Part shown: positions 1 through 7,951 of the stretch, piece after piece
Layout of the letters: every line of letters begins with the position of its first letter
How positions within the stretch are numbered: the first letter of the stretch is position 1
DNA from: JBEIFW01 sp044370695
GTDB taxonomy: Bacteria > Actinomycetota > Acidimicrobiia > Acidimicrobiales > Ilumatobacteraceae
Assembly (NCBI GenBank): GCA_044370695.1
Contig: JBILVB010000074.1
Span: 1-18,565 of the forward strand
Reading direction: 5' to 3'
DNA length: 18,565 nt
Position numbers and translations under genes: made by a program
The notes under the pieces: model-generated
What the model was told of the DNA's origin: nothing
Seen by the model: only the letters and a program-made list of their open reading frames with translations
Database searches by the model: none

Positions 1-45
1 GCTCGCCGGCACCTGACCGGGGGCGCGATCACGGGGCGCCGAGCG

Positions 46-891
46 TCAGCGCACGGCGAGCAGCACGAGGGCGGCGCCGGCGAGGGCGAGCCCGGCCCAC
101 TGGATCGGGCGTAGACGTTCGTTGCCCAGCACCCGGGCGAGGAGGACCGTCGAGGCCGGATAGAGCGACGCCAGCACGGCGACGACGGCGAGCTGCTCGC
201 CGGTGGTCGCCGACAGGTACAGGGCGTTCGCGCCCATGTCGAGCACACCGGCGGCGGCGACCATCGGCCAGTCCCGCCGAGCGACGCGCAGTGGGGCCGC
301 CGTCCGCCGGGCGACGGTGACCGCGAGGACGATCGACACCGGGCGAGCGCCGAGCAGGGGCCAGAGTCCGGCATCGTCGCTGGTCCAGGCCAGCAGCACG
401 TAGAACAAGCCGAACGCCGTGCCGGCGCCGAGGGCGCCCGGCAGCACCCGTCCGATCGGCAGCGCCAGTCGATCCGACCCGGCCCGAGCCGGCACCACGC
501 TCACGAGGACGATGGCTGCGATGGCCAGGACGATGCCGGTCAGTGCGACCGCTCCGGGTCGCTCGCCGGCGGCGAGGCCGATGCCGACGGGCACCACCGC
601 GGCGCAGACTGCGGTCACCGGCGACACGACGCTCATGGCGCCGAGCGCCAGGCTCCGGTAGAGCAACATGATCCCGGTGCCACCGGCGAGACCGCCGATG
701 GCGCCGAGGCCGACGTCGACGACCGTCGGGGTGCCCGGGACGACCGTGAGCAGGATCAGCACTGCGAGCAACCCGGCCAACTGCGAGGTCACGGTCACGG
801 TCGCGGCGGGGAGGCGCCGGGTCGCGGTGCCGCCGCAGTAGTCGGCGCAGCCGTAGACGACCGCCGAGAGCGCTGCGAGCAACGGGCCCAT
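46..891 (-). CDS. EamA/DMT-family integral membrane transporter
   Basis: The 281-residue product is almost entirely hydrophobic, with about ten predicted membrane segments in two similar halves, as in drug/metabolite transporter (EamA) proteins. The first half begins with a segment containing YGCADYCGG. The second half ends with the family-typical pattern of a conserved acidic/arginine turn (GNERLRPIQWAG) leading into a last helix and a very short tail. The substrate cannot be read from sequence. I chose the ATG at 891 because the 25 residues encoded upstream in the same frame are Arg/Pro-rich and unlike a membrane protein start; the frame stays open to 966. No strong Shine-Dalgarno precedes either start. 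The gene diverges from the mrp operon across about 130 bp. Its 3' end lies near the window edge, so its downstream neighbour is unknown. The family is clear, the function is not. Confidence 0.82.
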   Translation of the reverse strand: MGPLLAALSAVVYGCADYCGGTATRRLPAATVTVTSQLAGLLAVLILLTVVPGTPTVVDVGLGAIGGLAGGTGIMLLYRSLALGAMSVVSPVTAVCAAVVPVGIGLAAGERPGAVALTGIVLAIAAIVLVSVVPARAGSDRLALPIGRVLPGALGAGTAFGLFYVLLAWTSDDAGLWPLLGARPVSIVLAVTVARRTAAPLRVARRDWPMVAAAGVLDMGANALYLSATTGEQLAVVAVLASLYPASTVLLARVLGNERLRPIQWAGLALAGAALVLLAVR

Positions 892-974
892 CGGCCACGG
901 GGCTAGCACAGCCGGCCCTCGGCGGCTGCGACGGCGAGGGCGGTTGGGTACCGCCGGGTGAAACACCCTCCCCG

Positions 975-991
975 CTGCGGTCGGACCGCAG
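975..991. promoter_or_regulatory. 17-bp perfect inverted repeat upstream of mrpA (operator candidate)
   Basis: CTGCGGTC-G-GACCGCAG forms two perfect 8-base arms around one central base. It sits in the divergent gap between the DMT transporter and mrpA, just upstream of a TACGGT hexamer. Both genes are transcribed away from it, so it is not a terminator for either. The geometry fits a dimeric repressor or activator site, but no regulator is identifiable nearby. Confidence 0.45.
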
Positions 992-1001
992 TCGCGTGGC
1001 G

Positions 1002-1007
1002 TACGGT
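1002..1007 (+). promoter_or_regulatory. candidate -10 hexamer for the mrp operon
   Basis: TACGGT matches the actinobacterial TANNNT -10 pattern and lies 15 bases before the ATG at 1023. This would give a leader of roughly eight or nine bases. It also argues against translation from the upstream GTG at 996, which would lie before the transcript start. No convincing -35 element is visible. Confidence 0.35.
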
Positions 1008-1022
1008 GACCGGACCCCCGTC

Positions 1023-3767
1023 ATGCTCGTCGTGCTCCTGGCCCATCTCGTCGCCGCCTCGCTGCTGTGGACGACCGGTTCCCGCCTTGGACCGAGGGTG
1101 TCCACGGTCGTAGCCGCTGCACCGTTGGTCGGGTCGTTCACGTGGTTGCTCACGGCGCGGCCGGGCGACGCACCCGTCACGTCGTCGTGGCGCTGGATCG
1201 ACGCGCTCGGTCTCGAGTTCGTCCTGCGTCTCGACGGGCTCGGCTGGTTGCTGGCACTGCTCGTCACCGGCGTCGGTGCCCTGGTGGTCGTCTATGCGTC
1301 GGGGTACCTCCACGGTGAACCGGCGGTCCCCCGCTTCCTGGGCACCCTCGTCGCCTTCGCCGGGGCGATGCTCGGCCTGGTCGTCGCGGACGAGGTGCTC
1401 ACGCTGTTCCTGTTCTGGGAGTTGACGTCGGTGACGTCGTTCCTGCTCATCGGCCACGGCGACCGCGACGCGGCCGCCCGGACGGCGGCCACCCGGGCGC
1501 TGCTCGTCACCGGCGCCGGCGGTCTGGCCCTGCTCGGCGGTCTGGTCGTGCTCGCGCAGGACGCCGGCACGGCCCGGATCTCGGAGCTGGCCGCGGCGGG
1601 ACCCACGGGGGCGCTCGGGGTGGGTGCGGCGCTCGCCGTGCTCGCCGGCGCCCTCACCAAGTCCGCCCAGGTGCCGTTCCACTTCTGGCTCCCCGGTGCC
1701 ATGCAGGCGCCGACGCCGGTGTCGGCCTACCTCCACTCGGCGACGATGGTGAAAGCCGGCGTGATCCTCCTCGTGCGCTTCGCTCCGTTCCTGGCCCCGC
1801 TCGGGCCCTGGCGCGGCGTCGTCGTCGTGGCCGGCGTGGCGTCGCTGCTGCTCGGTGGCGTCCGGGCGCTCACGGAGCCGGACGCGAAGCTGGCGTTGGC
1901 GCACGGCACGGTGAGCCAGCTCGGGTTGCTCGTGATCCTGGCGGGACTGGGGGTCCCATCGCTCACGTACGCAGCGGTGGCGATGCTGCTCGCCCACGCG
2001 CTGTTCAAAGCGCCGCTGTTCCTCGTCGTGGGCATCGTCGACCATGCCACCGGCACGCGCGACCTCCGCCGGCTCGGTGGACTACGCGCCGAGTTGCCCG
2101 TCGTCGCCGCGCTCGCCGCGCTCGCGGCGGCCTCGATGGCCGCGCTGCCGCCCTTGGCGGGGTTCGTGGCGAAGGAAAAGGCGCTCGACGCCCTCGCGCT
2201 CGACGGCCCTGGCGCTGCCGGCGCCGTGGCGCTCGTCGGGGTGGTCGCCGGTTCGGCGCTGACCGTCGCGTACACCGCACGGTGGTGGTGGTCGGTGTTC
2301 GCCGGTGCGCCCCGCAGCGACCTGCACGTCCACGCACCGGGCCCGAGCCTGGTCCTGCCCGTAGCCGTCCTCACCGTCGCCGGGCTCGCGATGGGGGTGG
2401 CCGCCGGCCCGGTGGGATCGCTCGTCGCGGACGCCACGGCGATCGATGCGTCGCTCCACCTGTGGCCCGGGGTGCATCTCGCGCTCGGGTTGTCGGTGAT
2501 CGCCGTGCTCGCCGGTGCGGCGTTGTTCCTGTTCGTGCGACGTCGACCGCTCCGGCCGGCACCGGCGTGGGTGCCGCGCGGCGAGGCGGTGTACGAGCGC
2601 TCCTACGCCGGGCTGCTGGCCGGCGCCCGCCGCATCGCCGGGATCGTCCAACCGGGTTCGCTGCCGGCCTATCTCGGCATCGTGTTCGTCACGGTCGTGG
2701 CCGTCGTGCTCGCCGCCGTGGCGTTCGGCGCGCGACCGGGGGACCTTCCGATCCGCCTCGCGGACGGACCGGCCGAGGTGGTCATCGCGCTGTGCGTCGC
2801 CGTGCAGGCCGTCGTCGTGCTGCGCGTGCGCCGCCGGTTCGGTTGCGCCGTCGTGCTCGGCGGGGTCGGGTACGGGTTGGCGCTGCTGTTCGCGTTGCAG
2901 GGTGCCCCGGACCTGGCCGTCACGCAGTTCCTCGTGGAGACCCTGACGCTGGTGTCGCTGCTGCTCGTGCTGCGCCACCTACCCGATCGCTTCGACCCGG
3001 CACCGTCCTGGGCGCCGGGCGTCCTCCGGGTCGCGGTCGCCGTCGTCACCGGAGCGATGGTGGCGCTGTTGCTGTGGTTCGCCGGCACCAACCGGTCCGG
3101 GCCGAGCCCGGCACCGGAGTACCTCGAGGCGTCGCTGCCGCTCGGCGGTGGACGCAACGTCGTCAACGTCACGCTCGTCGACTTCCGCGGGGCCGACACC
3201 CTCGGGGAGATCACCGTGCTCGGCATCGCCGCGGTCGGGGTCGGCAACCTCGTGCGGGCCGCGCGCCGCGCGCAGCGCCGAGCGGAGCCGGCCACGCTCG
3301 GGGTCACGACGGCCTGGTCCTCGGTGATCGTCGATCTCACCGCCCGGCTGTTGTTCCCCGTGGTGCTGCTGGTCTCGGTCGTGATCGCCTTCCGAGGCCA
3401 CAACGCCCCGGGGGGCGGGTTCGCCGGCGGCCTGATCGCTGGGTCGGCGTTCGTGATCCGGTATCTCGCCGAAGGCCGCACCTTCGCCAAGGCCCGCGCC
3501 CGGTTGGCCCCCACGACGATGATCGGCGTCGGTCTGCTGCTGTCGGCGCTCACGGCGCTCGCGCCGATCGCTGCGGGCAACGAGTACTTCACCTCGACGA
3601 TCGTGTCGCTCGACGTGCCGCTCATCGGCCCGGTGAAGCTGGTCAGTTCGGCGCTGTTCGACCTCGGCGTCTACGCGTTGGTCACCGGGGTGGTGCTGAT
3701 GATCCTCAACGAACTGGGCTCCGATTCACAGCGGCTCGTGCCCCGTCGCGTGGGGAGACCGCGATGA
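1023..3767 (+). CDS. mrpA: Na+/H+ antiporter subunit A fused to subunit B (MrpA-MrpB)
   Basis: The largest subunit (914 aa) of the multi-subunit Mrp cation/proton antiporter, a relative of respiratory complex I NuoL. Residues about 120-400 form the proton-translocating domain: the buried Glu of LFLFWELTS is residue 133, the Lys of LTKSAQVPFHFWLPG is residue 213, and LHSATMVKAG follows. Residues about 578-656 are the NuoJ-like DUF4040 region with PDLAVTQFLVE. Residues about 762-905 are a complete MnhB/MrpB domain with the glycine-rich turn APGGGFAGGL. This explains why no separate mrpB follows. An A-B fusion is the usual actinobacterial arrangement, whereas Bacillus has two genes. I prefer ATG 1023 because the hydrophobic helix begins there; GTG 996 is an in-frame alternative. 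The stop overlaps mrpC by four bases (ATGA). Confidence 0.95.
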   Translation: MLVVLLAHLVAASLLWTTGSRLGPRVSTVVAAAPLVGSFTWLLTARPGDAPVTSSWRWIDALGLEFVLRLDGLGWLLALLVTGVGALVVVYASGYLHGEPAVPRFLGTLVAFAGAMLGLVVADEVLTLFLFWELTSVTSFLLIGHGDRDAAARTAATRALLVTGAGGLALLGGLVVLAQDAGTARISELAAAGPTGALGVGAALAVLAGALTKSAQVPFHFWLPGAMQAPTPVSAYLHSATMVKAGVILLVRFAPFLAPLGPWRGVVVVAGVASLLLGGVRALTEPDAKLALAHGTVSQLGLLVILAGLGVPSLTYAAVAMLLAHALFKAPLFLVVGIVDHATGTRDLRRLGGLRAELPVVAALAALAAASMAALPPLAGFVAKEKALDALALDGPGAAGAVALVGVVAGSALTVAYTARWWWSVFAGAPRSDLHVHAPGPSLVLPVAVLTVAGLAMGVAAGPVGSLVADATAIDASLHLWPGVHLALGLSVIAVLAGAALFLFVRRRPLRPAPAWVPRGEAVYERSYAGLLAGARRIAGIVQPGSLPAYLGIVFVTVVAVVLAAVAFGARPGDLPIRLADGPAEVVIALCVAVQAVVVLRVRRRFGCAVVLGGVGYGLALLFALQGAPDLAVTQFLVETLTLVSLLLVLRHLPDRFDPAPSWAPGVLRVAVAVVTGAMVALLLWFAGTNRSGPSPAPEYLEASLPLGGGRNVVNVTLVDFRGADTLGEITVLGIAAVGVGNLVRAARRAQRRAEPATLGVTTAWSSVIVDLTARLLFPVVLLVSVVIAFRGHNAPGGGFAGGLIAGSAFVIRYLAEGRTFAKARARLAPTTMIGVGLLLSALTALAPIAAGNEYFTSTIVSLDVPLIGPVKLVSSALFDLGVYALVTGVVLMILNELGSDSQRLVPRRVGRPR
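3752..3757 (+). promoter_or_regulatory. Shine-Dalgarno for mrpC
   Basis: GGGGAG lies six bases before the ATG at 3764, inside the last codons of mrpA. It fixes the mrpC start and shows that SD-led initiation is used for operon-internal genes. Confidence 0.7.
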
Positions 3768-4156
3768 GTCTCACCCTGGTGGTGCTGTGCGGCGTGCTCG
3801 TGTCGGCGGGTGTCTACCTGCTGCTGCACCGCAGTCTCACGCGCATCGTGCTCGGCGTCGGCATGCTCGGCAACGCCGTCAATGTGCTGTTGTTCGCCAC
3901 CGGCGGCAAGAACGGCTCGGCGCCGATCCTGCGCCCCGACGGCACGGTCGAACAGCCCGTCTCGGATCCCTTGCCCCAGGCGCTGATGCTCACCGCAATC
4001 GTGATCGGGTTCGCGCTCATCTCGTTCCTGTGCGCGCTCGCGTGGCGGAGCTGGACGCTCGACGGCAACGACATCGTGGAGGACGACGTCGAGGACCGGC
4101 GCCTCGCGCAGGCCGGGCCGATCGACCCCACCTCGACCCCGGGGGAGCGGCCGTGA
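3764..4156 (+). CDS. mrpC: Na+/H+ antiporter subunit C (MrpC)
   Basis: A 130-residue NuoK-like subunit with three membrane helices at about residues 2-21, 27-47 and 70-95. Recognition rests on the MrpC/NuoK pattern LTRIVLGVGMLGNAVNVLLF in helix 2 and on DPLPQALMLTAIVIGFAL in helix 3. The latter is the highly conserved MrpC signature. The tail is acidic and hydrophilic (EDDVEDRR), as often seen in actinobacterial MrpC. MrpC packs with MrpA and MrpD in the membrane and is needed for complex assembly. It starts in a 4-base overlap with mrpA, is preceded by GGGGAG, and ends in a GTGA overlap with mrpD. Length and motifs are normal. Confidence 0.95.
   Translation: MSLTLVVLCGVLVSAGVYLLLHRSLTRIVLGVGMLGNAVNVLLFATGGKNGSAPILRPDGTVEQPVSDPLPQALMLTAIVIGFALISFLCALAWRSWTLDGNDIVEDDVEDRRLAQAGPIDPTSTPGERP
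4141..4147 (+). promoter_or_regulatory. Shine-Dalgarno for mrpD
   Basis: GGGGGAG lies five bases before the GTG at 4153. It supports this GTG as the true mrpD start rather than any in-frame codon further upstream, since the frame is open well into mrpC. Confidence 0.7.
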
Positions 4157-5637
4157 ACGCCGTCGTCCCGCTCCCGATCGTGCTGCCGATCCTCGGCGCC
4201 GCCCTCAGCTTGCTGGCCTGGCGAAGCCTGCGTATCCAGCGCGCCATCTCGGCGGTCGCACTCCTCGCTGCGCTCGTTGCGGCGGTCACCGTGCTGGCGG
4301 GGGTCGTCGTCGACGAGGCACCGATCGCCGTGCGCATCGGCGGCTCGGCGCCGGTCATCGGCATCGTGCTCGTCGCAGATCGGCTGTCGGCGTTGCTCCT
4401 CGTCGTCGCCGTGGCGATGCTCGCCGTGGTGCTCGTGTACGCCGTCGGGCAACGCACGCCCGACGAGCGTTCTCGCGCCTACCACCCGGCCTACCTCGTG
4501 CTGACGGCCGGGGTCGCCGGGGCGTTCCTGGCCGGTGACCTGTTCCACCTCTTCGTCGCCGTCGAGGTCCTGCTGATCGCGAGCTACGTGCTGCTGATGC
4601 TCGAGGGCAGCAACGCCCAGGTGCGGGCCGGCACGACGTACGTCGTGATCAACATCCTGGAGTCGATGTTGTTGCTCGCCGCGATCGGATTGGTGTTCGC
4701 GGCGACGGGCACCGTGTCCATGGCGCTGTTGCCCGAGCGGATCGCTGCGCTCGACAGCGGGGTTCGGTGGGGGCTCAACGGGATGCTGTTCGTGGCGTTC
4801 GGGCTGAAGGCCGCCGTGTTCCCGCTGTTCTCGTGGCTCCCGGACTCCTACCCGACGGCACCGAGTCCGGTCACAGCGGTGTTCGCCGGTCTGTTGACGA
4901 AGATCGGGGTCTACGCACTCGTGCGGACCGAGACCCTGCTGTTCCCGGGCGAGCAGGAGGTGCTCCTGCTGGTCGTCGCGGCGCTGACGATGATCGTCGG
5001 GGTGCTCGGAGCGCTGGCCCAGGGCGACATGAAGCGGATCCTGTCGTTCCACATCGTGAGCCAGATCGGCTACATGGTGCTCGGCCTCGGCATCGGCACC
5101 CCCGCAGCGCTGGCCGCCACCGTGTTCTTCGTCGTCCACCAGATCCCGGTGAAGACGTCGCTGTTCCTGGTCGAGGGGATCGTCGAACGGGAGACCGGCA
5201 CCAGCCGCCTCGCCGAGGTCGGCGGCCTTCTGCACCGTTCCGGTTGGTTGGCCGTGCTGTTCGGCCTGTCGGCCTTGAGCCTCGCCGGCCTGCCGCCGCT
5301 GTCGGGTTTCGTGGGCAAGTTGGGGATCGTCGAGGCCGCGGCGAGCGACGGGCAGTGGGTGATGCTGGTCGTCGCCTTGGCCGTGTCGCTGCTCACGCTG
5401 GTGTCGATGGTCAAGATCTGGGTCGGGCTCTTCTGGGGCGAGGTCATGCCCGTGCCACCGCCCGCCCGGGCTCGTGGGTTGTTGCGGCGTACCCCGGTGA
5501 TGGCCGGTGCCACGATCGTCGCCGTGGGATTCGGCGTTGCGATCGCGGTGGCTTCCGGGCCCCTGTACCGGCTCTGTACCGACATCGGCGCCGAGCTCCT
5601 CGACCCGTCGGCGTACATCCGGGCGGTGACCGGATGA
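4153..5637 (+). CDS. mrpD: Na+/H+ antiporter subunit D (MrpD)
   Basis: A 494-residue NuoM/NuoN-type proton-channel subunit with about 14 membrane helices, of typical MrpD length. The essential buried acid is Glu138 in FVAVEVLLIASY. The paired lysine is Lys219 in FGLKAAVFPLFSWLPDSYP, followed by the conserved APSPVTAVFAGLLTKIGVYALVR. KRILSFHIVSQIGYMVLG and GLPPLSGFVGKL complete the antiporter signature. These residues match the conserved TM5 Glu and TM7 Lys shown to matter in Bacillus MrpD (family knowledge). GTG 4153 is the start, from the SD and the 4-base GTGA overlap with mrpC. The in-frame codons upstream translate as a nonsense Arg-rich shadow of mrpC. It ends in an ATGA overlap with mrpE. 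Confidence 0.95.
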   Translation: MNAVVPLPIVLPILGAALSLLAWRSLRIQRAISAVALLAALVAAVTVLAGVVVDEAPIAVRIGGSAPVIGIVLVADRLSALLLVVAVAMLAVVLVYAVGQRTPDERSRAYHPAYLVLTAGVAGAFLAGDLFHLFVAVEVLLIASYVLLMLEGSNAQVRAGTTYVVINILESMLLLAAIGLVFAATGTVSMALLPERIAALDSGVRWGLNGMLFVAFGLKAAVFPLFSWLPDSYPTAPSPVTAVFAGLLTKIGVYALVRTETLLFPGEQEVLLLVVAALTMIVGVLGALAQGDMKRILSFHIVSQIGYMVLGLGIGTPAALAATVFFVVHQIPVKTSLFLVEGIVERETGTSRLAEVGGLLHRSGWLAVLFGLSALSLAGLPPLSGFVGKLGIVEAAASDGQWVMLVVALAVSLLTLVSMVKIWVGLFWGEVMPVPPPARARGLLRRTPVMAGATIVAVGFGVAIAVASGPLYRLCTDIGAELLDPSAYIRAVTG

Positions 5638-6128
5638 GGCGCCGTCTGCTCCTCGGTGCGGCACTGCTGCTCACCTGGCTGCTGCTGTGGGGCGAGGTGT
5701 CGGTGGCCAACCTCCTGAGCGGTCTGGTCGCGAGCGCTGCGGTCGTGGCCCTCGTGCCTGGGCTCGGGGCGCCGACCGGTCATCGGCTCCGACCGCTCGG
5801 CTTGGTGCGCCTCGTCGGGGTGTTCCTGGTCGCCCTCGCCCGCTCGACCTACCAGGTGGTGCTCGCCGTCGTGCATCCCACTCCCGAGCGGTTGCGCGCC
5901 GGGGTGGTCCGGGTCCGGTTGCGGTCCCGGTCCCCGTTGATCGGCACGATCGTCGCCGATCTCGTCACCTTGACCCCGGGCACGTTGTCGCTGTCGCTCG
6001 ACAACGGTGTGTTGTTCGTGCACGTCCTCGGTCTCGGCGACCCCGAGGCCGCTCGGGCCGACGTCCTTCGCTTCGAACAGGCGGTGCTCGCTGCGATCGA
6101 ACCGCTGCCACCGGCGGTGGGCCGATGA
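5634..6128 (+). CDS. mrpE: Na+/H+ antiporter subunit E (MrpE)
   Basis: A 164-residue MNHE-family subunit. Two N-terminal hydrophobic segments cover about residues 4-20 and 22-42, and the first carries the family pattern LTWLLLWGEVSVANLLSG. A further hydrophobic stretch covers residues 55-80. A cytoplasmic domain then holds VADLVTLTPGTLSLSL, which closely follows the conserved MrpE TLTPGT motif. MrpE has no complex I homologue and is required for full antiport activity in characterised systems. Coupling is by ATGA overlaps with mrpD before it and mrpF after it. The start is fixed by the overlap and by the absence of a plausible earlier start. Confidence 0.93.
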   Translation: MRRRLLLGAALLLTWLLLWGEVSVANLLSGLVASAAVVALVPGLGAPTGHRLRPLGLVRLVGVFLVALARSTYQVVLAVVHPTPERLRAGVVRVRLRSRSPLIGTIVADLVTLTPGTLSLSLDNGVLFVHVLGLGDPEAARADVLRFEQAVLAAIEPLPPAVGR

Positions 6129-6385
6129 CGACCGCGACCACGATCGCACTCGTCATCCTCGCGGCGGCGGCGGTGATCGCGGTCGCGAAGGTCGCGATGC
6201 TGTCGATCGTCGTCGAGCGGGCGGTCGCGCTCGACTTGGCCTTGCTGGTCGTGGCCAATGCGCTCGTCGTGGTGGCCGTGCGGTGGGGTGACGACCTGCT
6301 CCTCGACGTCGTGCTGCTCATCGGGCTCTTGGGGTTCGTGTCCGGCTTGACCGTTGCCCGCTTCGTCGAACGGCGCGGGCCATGA
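6125..6385 (+). CDS. mrpF: Na+/H+ antiporter subunit F (MrpF)
   Basis: An 86-residue membrane protein with three helices at about residues 5-30, 35-52 and 58-80, the length and topology expected of MrpF/PhaF. The family pattern is recognisable in VVERAVALDLALLVV (usually DRVVALD in homologues) and in the last helix LIGLLGFVSGLTVARFVERR. It overlaps mrpE and mrpG by four bases at each end. A GGCGGTGG stretch upstream is only a weak Shine-Dalgarno, so translation probably depends on coupling. Confidence 0.93.
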   Translation: MTTATTIALVILAAAAVIAVAKVAMLSIVVERAVALDLALLVVANALVVVAVRWGDDLLLDVVLLIGLLGFVSGLTVARFVERRGP

Positions 6386-6720
6386 GCCCGTTCGAGATCG
6401 TTGCGGCGGCCGGGATGCTGACCGGGAGCGTGCTGTGTCTGCTCGCCGCCATCGGCCTGCACCGGATGCCCGACCTCTACGCCCGGATGCATGCGGCGAC
6501 GAAGGTGCCGACGATGGCCCTGCTCGTCACCTCGACCGGAGCAGCATTCGTCCTGACGGACGCGGAGTCGCTGACGCGCCTCGTGCTGATCGTGCTGTTG
6601 CAGTTCCTCACCGCGCCGGCAGCGGCCCACCTGCTCGGTCGCGCTGCGCACGACCGGCGCCTCACCCGCAGCAAGCACACGGTGCTCGACGAACTCGAAG
6701 GTCCGGACCTGCGACCCTGA
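6382..6720 (+). CDS. mrpG: Na+/H+ antiporter subunit G (MrpG)
   Basis: A 112-residue PhaG/MnhG subunit, the last gene of the operon. It has three membrane helices. The diagnostic motif is IGLHRMPDLYARMHAATKVPT at about residues 24-44, which corresponds to the MrpG signature RxPDxYxRxHAxTK. A second conserved stretch is FLTAPAAAHLLGRAA. The C-terminal 25 residues are charged and probably cytoplasmic. The start is within an ATGA overlap with mrpF. The gene converges on the MBL-fold gene with 36 bases between the stop codons. Confidence 0.94.
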   Translation: MSPFEIVAAAGMLTGSVLCLLAAIGLHRMPDLYARMHAATKVPTMALLVTSTGAAFVLTDAESLTRLVLIVLLQFLTAPAAAHLLGRAAHDRRLTRSKHTVLDELEGPDLRP

Positions 6721-6721
6721 T

Positions 6722-6733
6722 CCCGTCGACGGG
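6722..6733. repeat. 12-bp palindrome between convergent genes
   Basis: CCCGTCGACGGG is a perfect palindrome directly after the mrpG stop and before the end of the convergent MBL gene. There is no loop and no T-tract, so a terminator role is only a possibility. Confidence 0.25.
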
Positions 6734-6756
6734 CCCGGCGAGCGCCGTGGCGTCCG

Positions 6757-7833
6757 TCAGTGTCCGGTCGTCGCCGGCGTTGCGACCACCTCGAACGCGA
6801 GCAGGCCGTCCTGCCACACCGTTCGGGCCTCACCGGCCAGGCGGAGGTGCTCGAGGTGGGCGTAGGTCTCGCTCTCGGCCATCGGTCCCCAGGCCCGCTC
6901 GGAGAACAGATGGCGCATCATCTCGTTGACCGTCGCCGCCCGACCGAACTCGGCGGACGTGGTCCGCAGCTTGTCGAGACGCTCCTCGTGGTGGACCTTG
7001 ATGTGGGCGACCCGGCTCTGCAGATCGGCGAACGGGGTGCCGTGGGCGGGCAGCACGTACCGCACGCCGGCGAGGCCGGCGACCTTGTCGAGGGAGTCGA
7101 AGAATTCCCGGAGCGGATCGTCCTGGTTCGTCACCCCGGCGATGTGGGGGGTGATCGTCGGCAGGACGTGGTCGCCCGAGAGCAGCACGCCCTCGGTGGG
7201 GTCGTAGAGGCACAGGTGGTCGTGGGTGTGACCCGGGGTGTGGACCGCCACCCATTCGCGCCGGGCCAGGGTGACCACCTGGGCGTCGTCGAGCCGCACG
7301 GTCGGTCGGGGTCGCTGGAGCGGGTCGCTCATCATCTGCCGCATCCGCTGCTCGGCGGCTGCGTCGAGCGGGCGGTATCGCTCGCCACCCCACGGCGTCG
7401 GCCGGTCCCAGGGCGCCGGGATCGCCTCGGCGTCGCCACGCTCGAGCAATTCGGCCATCGTCTCGGCATCGGGGCTGTCGGGTTCGGGCTCCCAGTAGAG
7501 CTTGAACAGGCGGTGGGTGACGATGTCGGCGCCCGATTCCTCGCGCAGCCACTGCGCCCCGCCGAAGTGATCCGGGTGGGAGTGGGTGACGATCACGGTG
7601 TGCACCCGGGGGATCGGCACCCCGAGCCGGGCGAGTCGCTCGCCGAGCGCGGCGCGGCTGACCTCGTCGGGCAGGCCCGGATCGACGAGGGTGAAACCGT
7701 CACCGTCCTCGAGCACGTAGCAGTTGACGTGACCGAGGCCGGGCATGGAGATCGGGAGCTGCATGCGCAGGATCCCCGGGGCGACCTCGGTGACGTCGTC
7801 CTCGGCCGGTTGCTGCTCGGATCGCACACCCAT
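6757..7833 (-). CDS. metallo-beta-lactamase-fold hydrolase (glyoxalase II/LACTB2-like)
   Basis: A 358-residue protein with a complete MBL metal site: THSHPDH (His84, His86, Asp88, His89), PGHTHDH (His202), SGDH (Asp221) and PAHG (His264). This set predicts a dinuclear zinc hydrolase. An insert at about residues 105-180 enlarges the active-site lip. Residues 275-350 resemble the helical or winged-helix C-terminal domain common in LACTB2-like and acyl-CoA or thioester hydrolase relatives. The substrate is not predictable; a thioester, lactone or phosphodiester is possible. I start at ATG 7833, where a TAACTT hexamer seven bases upstream suggests a leaderless transcript. A TTG at 7860 is the in-frame alternative but would lie upstream of that promoter. 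The gene diverges from the glycosyltransferase. Confidence 0.85.
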   Translation of the reverse strand: MGVRSEQQPAEDDVTEVAPGILRMQLPISMPGLGHVNCYVLEDGDGFTLVDPGLPDEVSRAALGERLARLGVPIPRVHTVIVTHSHPDHFGGAQWLREESGADIVTHRLFKLYWEPEPDSPDAETMAELLERGDAEAIPAPWDRPTPWGGERYRPLDAAAEQRMRQMMSDPLQRPRPTVRLDDAQVVTLARREWVAVHTPGHTHDHLCLYDPTEGVLLSGDHVLPTITPHIAGVTNQDDPLREFFDSLDKVAGLAGVRYVLPAHGTPFADLQSRVAHIKVHHEERLDKLRTTSAEFGRAATVNEMMRHLFSERAWGPMAESETYAHLEHLRLAGEARTVWQDGLLAFEVVATPATTGH

Positions 7834-7840
7834 GCCCCGG

Positions 7841-7846
7841 AAGTTA
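7841..7846 (-). promoter_or_regulatory. candidate -10 hexamer, leaderless start of the MBL gene
   Basis: On the minus strand TAACTT is followed by seven bases (ccggggc) and then the ATG at 7833. That spacing places the transcript start on the start codon. No good -35 is visible. Confidence 0.45.
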
Positions 7847-7937
7847 GTTGGCGACTGCAAGGTTCCACACGTTGCCTCGCCGCGGCGGTGTCCGACGGTG
7901 ACGGGCGTCGGTCCGACCTGGTGCTTCGCTCCGGGCC

Positions 7938-7943
7938 TACGGT
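7938..7943 (+). promoter_or_regulatory. candidate -10 hexamer of the glycosyltransferase gene
   Basis: TACGGT is followed by eight bases and then ATG 7952. The ATG at 7946 is only two bases away and would be too close to be transcribed, so this element favours 7952 as the start. Confidence 0.35.
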
Positions 7944-7951
7944 CGATGCCG

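Noticed and set aside
1..45. Possible 3' end of another gene at the left edge (one plus-strand frame ends with TGA at 14-16).
   Set aside because: Only four codons are visible, too little to support any call.
29..1267. Long minus-strand open frame opposite the DMT/mrpA start region, Arg/Pro-rich.
   Set aside because: It overlaps the recognised DMT gene in another frame and mrpA antisense; its composition is typical of a high-GC shadow frame.
2282..3763. Upstream in-frame extension of mrpC into mrpA.
   Set aside because: Arg-rich shadow; the SD and family N-terminus set the mrpC start at 3764.
1023..5637. Reading MrpA and MrpD as NuoL and NuoM of respiratory complex I.
   Set aside because: The adjacent MrpE, MrpF and MrpG subunits and the MnhB domain have no place in a nuo operon.
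3814..5664. Minus-strand 616-codon open frame opposite mrpC and mrpD.
   Set aside because: It is antisense to two unmistakable antiporter genes and encodes His/Arg/Asp/Glu/Gln-rich low-complexity peptide with no domain.
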